Both the position numbers and the translations under genes were made by a program. The notes under the pieces are model-generated. The model worked only from the letters and a program-made list of their open reading frames with translations, did no database searches and had not been told where the DNA came from. From contig NZ_SACN01000001.1 in NCBI RefSeq assembly GCF_004005865.1, forward strand, positions 2,976,001-3,040,000: a stretch of DNA of 64,000 nt, given 5' to 3'. Origin of the DNA: Sphingomonas crocodyli. Lineage in GTDB: Bacteria > Pseudomonadota > Alphaproteobacteria > Sphingomonadales > Sphingomonadaceae. Shown one piece after another: positions 36,521 through 46,535 of the stretch; the first letter of the stretch is position 1; every line of letters begins with the position of its first letter.

Positions 36521-36554
36521 GGCAGAGAGGCGCTACTTTGCGCGCCTTTCTGCC
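36521..36554. terminator. Imperfect hairpin between convergent gene ends
   Basis: GGCAGA (36521-36526) pairs with TCTGCC (36549-36554) and AGGCGC (36528-36533) pairs with GCGCCT (36542-36547), with small internal loops. It spans the stop region of the leftward glycosyltransferase gene, 18 bp after the gmhA stop. Termination in either direction is possible but there is no clear T-tract. Confidence 0.4.
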
Positions 36555-38794
36555 AGCAGATCAATAGCGGAAACTAGGTCGGCTACCATTGGCTGCACTG
36601 TAAAGCGGCGCCCATAGTCCGCACGAGCTGCCCGCCCCATGGCCGCGCGAAGGCCGGCATCCGACAACAGCGTGACGATCGCTTGCTCGAGTTCATCGGT
36701 ATCACCCGGAGCAACGAGCAGACCGGTTTCGCCATCGGTGATGACCTCCCCGCCACCGCCGCCAACACCACCGATGACCGGCTTCCCAAACATAAGCGCT
36801 TCGAGATATACTAAGCCGAACGATTCATATCGAGAAGGTGCAACCAGAAGGTCGCAGTTGCCATAAAAGTACCGGAGCCTTTCCTCATCGACCCGGCCAT
36901 GAAAAATAACTCTACTTTTAATATCGGGCGCCAGTTCGAGATCCAAGAAATCCTTTTTATAGGTTCCACCATCTGCACGCGGGATGGTGTCATCCCCAAC
37001 AATATCGAAAACAACGTTTGGAAATCGTTCCAGAATTCGTGGAGCGACAGCCAGAAGCACATCAATCCCCTTACGGGATTCAAGCCGACCTACAAAGAGT
37101 AGCCGAACTAAATCTCCGCCATCCTTTTCATTATACTGGGAAGCCCAATCCTCCATACAGTGCGGAGAAAAGTAGATCTTCTCATAGGGGAGGCACACGT
37201 CATAGCCGCGGCGTAGGTCGTCTACAATCGCACGACTATTAGCATGTATCATCTCAGCATTATTCATGATCATCCGCTCTGTTTCGACGATCGGATCACC
37301 GAAAATTCTCATCCATTCCGAATCCGCCAACCTATCAGGCCGACTCTCCAACCAGAGCTTCATTGTCGTCTGCAATGCCAAGATTAGCGGAAAGCGACCA
37401 TCTGCGAGAAATGCAATCGCTTCGCAATCCCATAGCGGGCAGTAAACAGCATCAACCTTCCGACGAGCATCAACATCGGCGACCTGTGCCAGCATGGTCA
37501 GCGAATAATTCCAAAACTCTCGCGGTAAATCTCGTGCAGCAATGGATTGGTAATCAGGCTGACGATGCTCTTGAATTTCTACACGATGAACCCAAACGCC
37601 ATCCTCATAATCGATTGAAGCATTTTCGCGCGCCTTCGTCATCACATGAACGTGATGCCCCTCTTCAGCCATGCTCCGTGCAAGTTGCGATATGTTGCGC
37701 GCAATTCCACCATTTTGCTCAGGAGGATAGTCCTGAGTGACAAAGCAAATGACCTTACGAGATTCCATATCACGAATAAGCTGATAAGGTAAAAACGGTT
37801 GAAAATGCCGCGTGACACAGTCACTGGTCAGGAGCTTTGCTGGCTGATTAGCCCTTTCAACCCCATCAACAATAGCTGCATCTGCTTGCCGATAGAACCG
37901 CTCCACATCTTCTGACGAATATGTCCCATGCTTGGCGCCAACGAGAACGACATGCTCCCAGTTGCGAGCGTCACCAATCCCCGCCCCAACTATATCATCG
38001 ACACCATGATGAGCCCTGCCGTTTCGCAGACCAAAGTAAATGCGGTTCTTTATGAGCGGGTACCAGTTCGAAATGATACGCTTCTCATCACGGATATGAG
38101 ACGGTGCATATTTGTGATGCACAAAACCATCACTTCTTTGCACAATCTTAAAACCGGCATCATTAATTCGACAACAAACATCGGTCTCATCAAGGAAGTA
38201 TTCATACTCCTCATCAAATCCACCAATTTTAATTAACGCTGATTTGCGAAATGAGCAGTTTGTGCCCAGCAAATGTGGAACGTCTATCGAATATGGAAAA
38301 TTGAGATGTGGGGCGGGCTCACCCCACTCCGCAGGATAGCCCAATCGATTTGTCGTGACGAAGCGGGCCTGGAACTTAAGCCCGGTATGATCATAGACAA
38401 AGCCTCCCACCGCTCCAACATCATCGGCAGTGTAAGATTTAGCCAAATCTGCCAACCATTCCGGTTCCGGCACACTGTCATCATCGATGAAAACGACAAT
38501 GTCACCATCAGACATCGCAATGCCAATGTTGCGTGATACCGAGAGATTTCGCACCTCGCAGTGTGCGACTTTAATGTCATCAGGGCCTTTCGCGAGGAAC
38601 TCGCGCGTGCCGTCCGGCGTGGGTCCAGCAACAACACAGACCTCGAAATACGGGTAGGTGAGCCGACGAAGCCCGGAAAGCGTCCGCTTTAGATAAGCTA
38701 TCCGATTGTCAGTATTGATGACTACGGAGAAGCGTAGCGGATCGCACTTATCATCCTTTTCGCGCAGAGATCCTGAATTCGAAAGAATTACCAT
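36533..38794 (-). CDS. Bifunctional glycosyltransferase, GT2 + GT4 (paralogue of 32610-34853)
   Basis: 753 residues from the ATG at 38794, with 'GGGAAG' 4-9 bases upstream; a TTG at 38827 is a weaker start. The GT2 half has 'FSVVINTDNRIAYLKRTLSG', 'IVVFIDDDSVPEPEWLADLA' and 'GFDEEYEYFLDETDVCCRIN'. The GT4 half has 'VICFVTQDYPPEQNGGIARN', 'LLFVGRLESRKGIDVLLAVA' and 'VAPSRYESFGLVYLEALMFG'. Order, length and motifs match the gene at 32610, so the two arose by duplication. It overlaps the 3' end of the upstream gene (38751) by 44 bp. Confidence 0.92.
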   Translation of the reverse strand: MVILSNSGSLREKDDKCDPLRFSVVINTDNRIAYLKRTLSGLRRLTYPYFEVCVVAGPTPDGTREFLAKGPDDIKVAHCEVRNLSVSRNIGIAMSDGDIVVFIDDDSVPEPEWLADLAKSYTADDVGAVGGFVYDHTGLKFQARFVTTNRLGYPAEWGEPAPHLNFPYSIDVPHLLGTNCSFRKSALIKIGGFDEEYEYFLDETDVCCRINDAGFKIVQRSDGFVHHKYAPSHIRDEKRIISNWYPLIKNRIYFGLRNGRAHHGVDDIVGAGIGDARNWEHVVLVGAKHGTYSSEDVERFYRQADAAIVDGVERANQPAKLLTSDCVTRHFQPFLPYQLIRDMESRKVICFVTQDYPPEQNGGIARNISQLARSMAEEGHHVHVMTKARENASIDYEDGVWVHRVEIQEHRQPDYQSIAARDLPREFWNYSLTMLAQVADVDARRKVDAVYCPLWDCEAIAFLADGRFPLILALQTTMKLWLESRPDRLADSEWMRIFGDPIVETERMIMNNAEMIHANSRAIVDDLRRGYDVCLPYEKIYFSPHCMEDWASQYNEKDGGDLVRLLFVGRLESRKGIDVLLAVAPRILERFPNVVFDIVGDDTIPRADGGTYKKDFLDLELAPDIKSRVIFHGRVDEERLRYFYGNCDLLVAPSRYESFGLVYLEALMFGKPVIGGVGGGGGEVITDGETGLLVAPGDTDELEQAIVTLLSDAGLRAAMGRAARADYGRRFTVQPMVADLVSAIDLLAERRAK

Positions 38795-39656
38795 TACGCT
38801 TCCCAGTGTAGTTTTCTGCCACCTCAACCATCCCGGACTGCTTCAACGCACTCGTCAAATCGGCGGGTATCAAGATGTTGCGGTTAGGCCCAAAATCGGA
38901 TTCAGCGTCTCCGATAACAAACTCACGATAATCATCTAAAGTAATTTCACCGCTATTGAATGCATTCAATAGCGCCAAGCCATCAGGCGCCGTCAACACA
39001 AGAACCCCACCGGGCTTAAGCAAAGCTATCCAATGGGGGAGTACGATATCGTTCAGAACCGAATACGAAAAATACTCAATGGTTTGGGAGACGTTGATTT
39101 CCGCCAGCTCCCCCTCTTCGAATGGTAGGTTCGCCATCTGGGCTACGACATCAACATCCGGCCTTGGGACGCTGCCAACGCGAACATAGTTACTGCTCGG
39201 CATATCGCCATTCCCAATATGCACGCGCATCCCATCTACTCGCGCAAGCGCCACCTTGTTCGGATTTATGATTTTTGATGGACGGTCGGGTCCAGATACC
39301 ATGCAGCGATCAATCGCGCGCTGGAGTTCCGCAAGCCGACAATCCATTTTATCGAGCCGTCGAGCGGATTGCCCCACAATCCCAAGTGCCGCCCTCATGC
39401 TATTGCTCAATGCACCAATGCTGTGATCGGCGTAGGCCCTTGCCTCCTGGGACGCTGCGCCGGCTCTACGTTCGACGGCCCGTAGAAAGTCCCGCTCCAG
39501 CGCAAAACTCTTTTCTATCAGGCGCACCTCTATCGCGGATGTTAGGCGACGTTCGAGATCGATAGATCGTTTGAACAACCACCTATACAACCATTTCATA
39601 CGCGCCGATGATGCCTCTTCCCAAAAAATGAGCAATCGCCCGAAGATGGGACGCAT
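38751..39656 (-). CDS. Methyltransferase-like protein with coiled-coil N-terminus, SAM loop not evident
   Basis: 301 residues. Residues ~20-115 are charged and helical, likely coiled coil. The C-terminal part resembles the second half of a class I methyltransferase: 'NVSQTIEYFSYSVLNDIVLP', 'ALLKPGGVLVLTAPDGLALL' and a final strand 'NGNSFEFRISARKG'. The region expected to hold the glycine-rich SAM loop reads 'VHIGNGDMPSSNYVRVG', which is not canonical, so activity is in doubt. The ATG overlaps the preceding stop (TAATG at 39656); an internal ATG at 39599 is the alternative start. Confidence 0.65.
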   Translation of the reverse strand: MRPIFGRLLIFWEEASSARMKWLYRWLFKRSIDLERRLTSAIEVRLIEKSFALERDFLRAVERRAGAASQEARAYADHSIGALSNSMRAALGIVGQSARRLDKMDCRLAELQRAIDRCMVSGPDRPSKIINPNKVALARVDGMRVHIGNGDMPSSNYVRVGSVPRPDVDVVAQMANLPFEEGELAEINVSQTIEYFSYSVLNDIVLPHWIALLKPGGVLVLTAPDGLALLNAFNSGEITLDDYREFVIGDAESDFGPNRNILIPADLTSALKQSGMVEVAENYTGKRNGNSFEFRISARKG

Positions 39657-40066
39657 TATCGCGCACTCCAGCGCCGATTATTTGTCGAAAAAATCACAAG
39701 AGACTGCAATTCGATTTGCGTCTCCTGCTGAACCTGAAGGCGAACTTCAAAACCATCCAGTCGGTCTTCTGTAGAAATACGCAAGAATATCAATGAAGAC
39801 ACGTCATCAAACAGATCTGCCTGACAATAGCGCTCCGCAGCTAACGCTTTCCCTCCGGCTGCAACAGCATCAACTTCAAACGAAGCGAGCTTTTGAATAC
39901 CGACACGTCGCAAATAAAATCCGACGACATACTCGCCGGGATCAAGGGATATGTACGGGCCGAAACTCAAAAAGCCCGCACGGCCATCGGACAAACGGCT
40001 GTTGCTCGGGCCATCGCACCCTACTCCACTCCGCAGTTCGGAGGCATCATATCTCAAATACACCAC
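39656..40066 (-). CDS. Stand-alone beta-sandwich-like domain protein
   Basis: 136 residues from a GTG at 40066 with 'AAGGGGAAGG' about a dozen bases upstream. The core 'GFLSFGPYISLDPGEYVVGF' and later 'SLIFLRISTEDRLDGFEVRL' follow the same strand pattern as the N-terminal domain of the FkbM protein at 29374 ('YGPYLPLSSGQYYAEFNIYP', later 'KAVVEYRVWVPGKARLEIES'). There is no signal peptide or membrane segment. It is translationally coupled to the methyltransferase-like gene downstream. Function unknown; glycan or lipid-linked glycan binding is a guess from context. Confidence 0.65.
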   Translation of the reverse strand: MVYLRYDASELRSGVGCDGPSNSRLSDGRAGFLSFGPYISLDPGEYVVGFYLRRVGIQKLASFEVDAVAAGGKALAAERYCQADLFDDVSSLIFLRISTEDRLDGFEVRLQVQQETQIELQSLVIFSTNNRRWSAR

Positions 40067-40123
40067 AGAAACGCAGCCTTCCCCTTGAAAAGGATTACGC
40101 CTTAATAAGTTACCCTTCCATAA

Positions 40124-40795
40124 CTAAACTGTTTTCCTCAATCGGCACTTCCCATCAACAAACTCAAATTCCGCTACATCTATTGCAGAAAAAAAGTCGT
40201 TGTGGGCGTCATAGACGCCTGGCCAATGAACCCCGTTCTCATGGTAATCATCACCGATATATAACCCGCCTGGCTTCAGCACTGGCCACCATGCTGAGAG
40301 GTCAGCCATTACCGATGCATAATCGTGCCCCGCATCAATATGGATTACATCCGCCTGGATTCCAAACCACTTGATGATCTCCGAGGCATTGATCGAATCC
40401 GACGGCAGTGGAACAACATAATCTTGGACGCAAGAATCTGTGACGTTCGCCATAAATTTGCGCTGGATCGACGGATAGCCATGCACAAGACCCAAATGGG
40501 GTGTCCACTGCTCCTCAACCCAATGCTCCACGGAGCCCAGCCAGGTATCAACTGCGATCACAGCGCCATCCACGCCAAGCTCCCGCATCCGCTCCGCCAT
40601 CGCGATCGTGGAGCCACCTTTCCAGACTCCAATCTCGACCACCAACTGACGATCACCGCCAATCGCTTCGGTAAGATAATGATGGTTCTTGTTCCACCCC
40701 TGCTTGTCGACTTGGTAGATCGAAGCCGGAAAATGCGCGAACGGATCGCTCCCCCGCCACAGCCGAGCCACCAACTCCTCACGCAATGCCGTCAA
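40124..40795 (-). CDS. Class I SAM-dependent methyltransferase (Methyltransf_24 / CmcI-like)
   Basis: 223 residues from a TTG at 40795; 'GAAGGAATAAGCG' just upstream is a good ribosome-binding site and there is no better start codon. 'LVVEIGVWKGGSTIAMAERM' is motif I, 'VIAVDTWLGSVEHW' the acidic loop, and 'ADVIHIDAGHDYASVMADLS' with 'WWPVLKPGGLYIGDDYHE' the metal/SAM region of Methyltransf_24 and cephalosporin-hydroxylase-like enzymes. Members often methylate sugar hydroxyls. It follows the GT4 gene by 73 bp in the same run. Confidence 0.85.
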   Translation of the reverse strand: MTALREELVARLWRGSDPFAHFPASIYQVDKQGWNKNHHYLTEAIGGDRQLVVEIGVWKGGSTIAMAERMRELGVDGAVIAVDTWLGSVEHWVEEQWTPHLGLVHGYPSIQRKFMANVTDSCVQDYVVPLPSDSINASEIIKWFGIQADVIHIDAGHDYASVMADLSAWWPVLKPGGLYIGDDYHENGVHWPGVYDAHNDFFSAIDVAEFEFVDGKCRLRKTV

Positions 40796-40868
40796 CGCTT
40801 ATTCCTTCGATACGATATCGTCGATCTACAGACGTAGTCAAAATCAGAAAGCCTTTGGATTTACGACA

Positions 40869-41978
40869 TCAGCCTACCAGAACTTGATATGCATCGATCG
40901 TATGCCGGACGCATCCCGGCCAATCAAAGCCAGCACTATGTCGGATGCCATCGATCGATAAGCGCTCATGTAGATTCTGATCTTCCAGAAGCAGACGGAT
41001 AGTGTTCGAAAATTCCGGGATATCTTCGGGATTAATCGAGATTGCGACCCCTCCACCAACCTCTTCAAGGCAAGTGCCACCAGCCACGATCGTCGGCACG
41101 CCGCTAGCCATCGCCTCCAGTGGCGGCAAGCCAAAGCCTTCATATTGTGATGGATAAGCGAACAATTTTGCCCCCGCATATAGTAGCGGCAGCCGCTCTT
41201 CTGGCACAAACCCGATATGAATTAGCCAACCTTCGCGCTGGCCTTGATCGATCTGCGCCATCAGCGCGTCGTTACCCCATCCCGAAGCGCCAGCAAGCAC
41301 AAGGGGGGTGCGTGATCGAGTTTCGAGCGGCAAGTTTCGCCATGCCAAGAGCAAAGTGTTGATCCGCTTACGAGGCTCGAACGTCGACACGCACAATCCG
41401 TAGCCGCCAGCAGTCAGCCCCATGCCGGCAATCACCGATACTAGTTCATTGCCCTCCCTGGGATGGTAGGCTGGCGACACGCCCAATGGCACGGCCCGGA
41501 CACGCGTTTCTGGCAGGCCCGTGAAGTCGATAACTTCCCGCCGCACCCACTCGCAGTCCGTCAAAATCAAACCGGCGCGTTTCACGGTATCTGCGAAATG
41601 CGCCTCAAAAGCCCTCACCCGCTCGGGCGGGTGGGTTTGTGGATATTTAAACACCGAAAGATCATGCACCGTCGCGATTCCGCGCTCCGCCCAGGGCGGG
41701 AGAAAGTAGTTTGGCGCATGAACCAGTGCATCAGCAAAGCGGCCGTAATTCCACCAACGATCCCACGACCGTCGCCACTTCTTACGCGGTATTTTAGGCT
41801 CACCGCCGTGCAGAAGGATCGCAGGGTCGGCAAGCCAAGTGATCCCGCGAAAATAGGAAACCTGACTTACCCTATCATCACCTGGCAGGCCTCGAACCAG
41901 TTCGAGACAGTATCGGCCGATCCCGGTCAACTGGGACGACAGCGCATCGACGGACAACGCAACCCGCAATCCACTCAC
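40869..41978 (-). CDS. GT4-family glycosyltransferase
   Basis: 369 residues from a GTG at 41978 that overlaps the stop of the reductase gene (GTGA). 'ALSVDALSSQLTGIGRYCLE' is the donor/acceptor loop, 'CVSTFEPRKRINTLLLAWRN' the hinge, and 'LFAYPSQYEGFGLPPLEAMA' with 'SGVPTIVAGG' the nucleotide-sugar-binding EX7E region. These fit mannosyl/rhamnosyltransferases of the WbdB/MtfB kind. Direct coupling to rmd and gmd suggests it uses GDP-D-rhamnose, which is inference. Confidence 0.92.
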   Translation of the reverse strand: MSGLRVALSVDALSSQLTGIGRYCLELVRGLPGDDRVSQVSYFRGITWLADPAILLHGGEPKIPRKKWRRSWDRWWNYGRFADALVHAPNYFLPPWAERGIATVHDLSVFKYPQTHPPERVRAFEAHFADTVKRAGLILTDCEWVRREVIDFTGLPETRVRAVPLGVSPAYHPREGNELVSVIAGMGLTAGGYGLCVSTFEPRKRINTLLLAWRNLPLETRSRTPLVLAGASGWGNDALMAQIDQGQREGWLIHIGFVPEERLPLLYAGAKLFAYPSQYEGFGLPPLEAMASGVPTIVAGGTCLEEVGGGVAISINPEDIPEFSNTIRLLLEDQNLHERLSIDGIRHSAGFDWPGCVRHTIDAYQVLVG

Positions 41979-42874
41979 GCGTGGAACATCCAGGACAAGG
42001 TTTCGTCGAACGGTGGCATCTGCAACGGCCCGATCACAGCTTCGAGCTTGTTACGACTGCCGAACAGCGTTTTGATCTCCCCTTCACGAACGAAGGCAGG
42101 ATTGACCGAAATATCGAAAGCAATACCGCTGATGGCTTCAACCATCCTGATCACATCCCGCAATTTATAGGCTTGCGCGGAACAGACATTGAAGGTTTGT
42201 CCAACAGCTTCAGGGCGCTCGATCAGTCGAATGTAGCTATCGGCAACGGCACGCACGTCGGAGAAATCGCGCGCAACATCAAGGCTACCCAGTTCGATTT
42301 TAGACTGGCCTCGGCGTGCATGATCGATGATCTTGGGCACGACGAAATTCACCGCTTGACCGACACCGGTATAGTTGAACGGGCGAACGATGGTGATCGG
42401 CAGGCGGTCTAAATAGATCCGGCCAAGATGCTCGGTCGCGAGTTTGCTGATACCGTAATGGTTCGCGGGCAAGGGTGCGATATCTTCATCGAGCTGCCCC
42501 GAGCGCCCATTCCCATAAATGTTCGCACTGCTTGCCAACAATATATTGCTGAGCGTGCACTTCGCATCGACACACGCCTGCAACAGATTGGCAGTGCCGA
42601 TAAGATTGGCATCATACATCTCCTTCGTGTCGCCATGCGACACGAAGGAGATTGCCGCCAAGTGGATGACGCGATCGGGCTTGGCCTGAGCGATCATTTC
42701 GGTCAGCATCGCCTTATCCGACAATTCGGCCAAATAGGTTTTGCTGACTTCAGGCACCTGAGGTTCGTCGGCGCTACGCGCCATGCCGATGACGTCATGG
42801 CCTCGCGCCACAAGCGCCTGGGCAACGTAGCGGCCCGTAAAGCCCCCTACGCCCGTAACAAGAACCTTCGCCAT
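41975..42874 (-). CDS. rmd: GDP-6-deoxy-4-keto-D-mannose reductase (GDP-D-rhamnose forming)
   Basis: 299 residues, extended SDR. 'VLVTGVGGFTGRYVAQALVA' is the NAD(P)-binding loop, 'LLASSANIYGNG' and 'NHYGISKLATEHL' give the Ser-Tyr-Lys triad, and 'ITIVRPFNYTGVGQ' fits the Rmd group. Next to gmd it should yield GDP-D-rhamnose; a 4-epimerase/reductase making L-fucose (Fcl) would be longer and different at the active site. Some pathways use related pairs for GDP-6-deoxy-heptose, which is possible here given the heptose genes. It is 43 bp after gmd and overlaps the GT4 start. Confidence 0.85.
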   Translation of the reverse strand: MAKVLVTGVGGFTGRYVAQALVARGHDVIGMARSADEPQVPEVSKTYLAELSDKAMLTEMIAQAKPDRVIHLAAISFVSHGDTKEMYDANLIGTANLLQACVDAKCTLSNILLASSANIYGNGRSGQLDEDIAPLPANHYGISKLATEHLGRIYLDRLPITIVRPFNYTGVGQAVNFVVPKIIDHARRGQSKIELGSLDVARDFSDVRAVADSYIRLIERPEAVGQTFNVCSAQAYKLRDVIRMVEAISGIAFDISVNPAFVREGEIKTLFGSRNKLEAVIGPLQMPPFDETLSWMFHA

Positions 42875-42917
42875 AACAAGACTCCAGAGCTCAGCAGGCT
42901 GATCTCACCACAATTCG

Positions 42918-43961
<1,044 letters not shown>

Positions 43962-44008
43962 CTAATCAAAATTTACATTCACCACAGCAAATGCAATCGA
44001 TGTTCCTA

Positions 44009-46513
44009 TCATCCCGCGTGCTGGGACCGTTCCTTGGTGTTCGTCAATGCCTGGAACAGCATTTGCGCACTTTCCGACCAATCGAGGGGCCGAACGTCGT
44101 GGGCCTTCGGATGACCGCCGACGCTGTGCAATTCCAACCATTTTGTGATCGATTCAGCCATTGCGCTCTCATCCCGATTGTTCGGGAAATAAAATGCGGC
44201 ATCGCCCACTGCTTCGTGGAATACTGGAAGATCGCGAACCACGAGCGGCAAGCCCTTGCGCCCTGCTTCGATCAGCGGGAGACCGAACCCCTCGCCTTCG
44301 GACGCCGCGAGCAGAAAAGTCGCCGCCCCATAGAGCCGCTCAAGGTACTGATCGCTGATGCCCTCCAGCCATATCAAGCGCTTCCCACATTCGGGATGCG
44401 ATCGAATATGTTGAGCAAGTTCGTCGATACGCCATCCCTGGTGGCCAACGATCACAAGGGCGATGTCGATACCCCGCTGCCACAGTAGTTCAAAAGCCTT
44501 GATTGCCTGGTGATGCCCCTTACGTGGCTCCAGCGTTCCAACCATCAGCGCTGTCGGTCGCAAGGCCATTTCAGCCAGCACCGTCATTGCATCGTCGGGC
44601 ATGCCCTTCGTAGGATGGGTGCTGACCAAATCACTCCCAAGATGGAACCAGTTCAGACGGAAACCGGGGTTTGTTTCGACGTTGTTCGCATCAATCCAAT
44701 CCGCCAATTGCTGCGAAACGGTTTCGGAAATGCAGCACGCCCCGTCATGCCGAACCAGTTCACGAACCCAGCGACCGATAACGCGATCCCCAACGGAATC
44801 CGGAAAATATTCGGGCAGCAGCAGCGGCAATATGTCGTAAACGACCGTATGGACTTTCACCCCGCGTAAACGCCATTCGTCCAGCACGGGACGCTGCTTG
44901 ATGAGCGTATCCGGCTCAAGATCGAGCACGCAAAGGATATCCCCGGACCAAGCTTCAACCGGATGATCTTCGTGCCAGGGATCCCGAATACCCAGAAAGC
45001 TGTCCGCGAATTTACGGGCATAACGATAGCCCAACTCGTTCGCGTTGGCGTGAACAGGTTCGACGATCCACCCAAGCGGCGGATTTTTGATCAACTGCGA
45101 CAGAATGGCGCGAACCACGCGCTGGATACCGGTCTTCGCGTCGACGATCACCAACCGTGAAACATCGATCAGCAATTGGCGTCTATCATCCCGACGAAAC
45201 GTTTTGGCTATATGTCGACTGGCGATATCCCGAGGAAAATCAGCGAGGTTGTGATTGCTGTTAACGCGATCCAGCGCATTGGCCACAAAGCGGCGATTAT
45301 GATCTCGCGGCCGCATAGGCGCCGCCATCCGTCCTTCTAGAAATTCCAGCGCAAGGCGGGCTGATCGCTCCCAGGTAAACGCAGCCACCCGATGGGGGGC
45401 ATTCTGCTCCAACCGCTCGCGGAAAAAGTCGTCGGTCAACACGCGCTCGACCAGGTCGCGCATTTCATCGACATCAAAAGGATCGAAAAGCGCCTCGTCC
45501 AGCCCAACCACTTCGGGCATGCTCGAACGGTTAGACGAAATCACAGCCTTGCCGAACATCATGGCTTCGAGGATGGGAAGACCAAAACCCTCATGCCAGC
45601 TCGGAAAAGCTACCGCCTTCGACTGAGCATATAGCGCCGCGAGTTCGCCATCGTCGACGAGCCCGGTAAATACGATCTCGTCTTCAGCCAGCCCCGCTTC
45701 CGTCGCGATCCCGCGCAAATGCTCGATCGCTCCGACACCACCGCCGAGCACGAGCTGATGAGCCGCTCGCACTTCCGGCGAGAGCGCTGCATAGGCATGG
45801 ATCAGCCCGGCATGATTCTTACGTATCTCAAACGCACTGACGTAGAGCATATAAGGCCGCGATATACCGAACCGCTCGCGGAGATCGATCGGCGGCGCTG
45901 CACCGAACGCAACATCGACGGCTGCCCCGATATTCACCACGCGATCGATCGGATAGCGCAGTAACTGTACGGCCTCATCTGCGGCAGATTGGGATATCGC
46001 CAACAGGAAGTCCGAACGCCGCAGTGCTTCCAGTTGCTGCCGATAATAAACACGCATGTTCTGATCAGGCAGATAGTACTGGCTGTATATCAGCGGGATC
46101 AGATCATAACAGATCGTGGCGACCAGATAGGTGCGACCGGCAGGTACGCTAGAAACAGCATCATCTTCAGCACCTTCAAAAAGGCTGCTGACCACAAGCA
46201 GATCAGGTTCCAGCGAGTCGATGACCGCTTCCCAGATTTCACGTGCGAAGTGGCGGCGCTCCCAATTTTCAGGATGCATTCCCCCGATTGGCGCCTCTGC
46301 TGACCAGAAGATGAAATTCTTTTCTGGAACCAGTCCTTCGAGGTCCGCCCGCAGCATGTCAAAAGACGCTGGCAGCATCGTATTGAGAAGAATGAATATC
46401 TCATGATGCTGCCCTTGTCGGGCAAATTCACGGAGGAAGGATCGAGTGTAGCGCCCGATTCCACGGAAACGGCTTCCACCCAACGCGCCCTGCGGATCGA
46501 AAACTATGCGCAT
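44009..46513 (-). CDS. Double GT4 glycosyltransferase
   Basis: 834 residues with two complete GT-B modules. The first (~1-385) has 'FDPQGALGGSRFRGIGRYTR', 'YMLYVSAFEIRKNHAGLIHA' and 'AFPSWHEGFGLPILEAMMFG'. The second (~430-825) opens with 'LLIDVSRLVIVDAKTGIQRV' and has 'ALMVGTLEPRKGHHQAIKAF' and 'LLAASEGEGFGLPLIEAGRK'. Both keep the EX7E motif, so both are probably active and may add two consecutive residues of a repeat. Its second half resembles the single GTs at 52283 and 53591. It lies 56 bp upstream of gmd in the same leftward run. Confidence 0.93.
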   Translation of the reverse strand: MRIVFDPQGALGGSRFRGIGRYTRSFLREFARQGQHHEIFILLNTMLPASFDMLRADLEGLVPEKNFIFWSAEAPIGGMHPENWERRHFAREIWEAVIDSLEPDLLVVSSLFEGAEDDAVSSVPAGRTYLVATICYDLIPLIYSQYYLPDQNMRVYYRQQLEALRRSDFLLAISQSAADEAVQLLRYPIDRVVNIGAAVDVAFGAAPPIDLRERFGISRPYMLYVSAFEIRKNHAGLIHAYAALSPEVRAAHQLVLGGGVGAIEHLRGIATEAGLAEDEIVFTGLVDDGELAALYAQSKAVAFPSWHEGFGLPILEAMMFGKAVISSNRSSMPEVVGLDEALFDPFDVDEMRDLVERVLTDDFFRERLEQNAPHRVAAFTWERSARLALEFLEGRMAAPMRPRDHNRRFVANALDRVNSNHNLADFPRDIASRHIAKTFRRDDRRQLLIDVSRLVIVDAKTGIQRVVRAILSQLIKNPPLGWIVEPVHANANELGYRYARKFADSFLGIRDPWHEDHPVEAWSGDILCVLDLEPDTLIKQRPVLDEWRLRGVKVHTVVYDILPLLLPEYFPDSVGDRVIGRWVRELVRHDGACCISETVSQQLADWIDANNVETNPGFRLNWFHLGSDLVSTHPTKGMPDDAMTVLAEMALRPTALMVGTLEPRKGHHQAIKAFELLWQRGIDIALVIVGHQGWRIDELAQHIRSHPECGKRLIWLEGISDQYLERLYGAATFLLAASEGEGFGLPLIEAGRKGLPLVVRDLPVFHEAVGDAAFYFPNNRDESAMAESITKWLELHSVGGHPKAHDVRPLDWSESAQMLFQALTNTKERSQHAG

Positions 46514-46535
46514 TGTGCGCCCCCTACTCGCTCCA

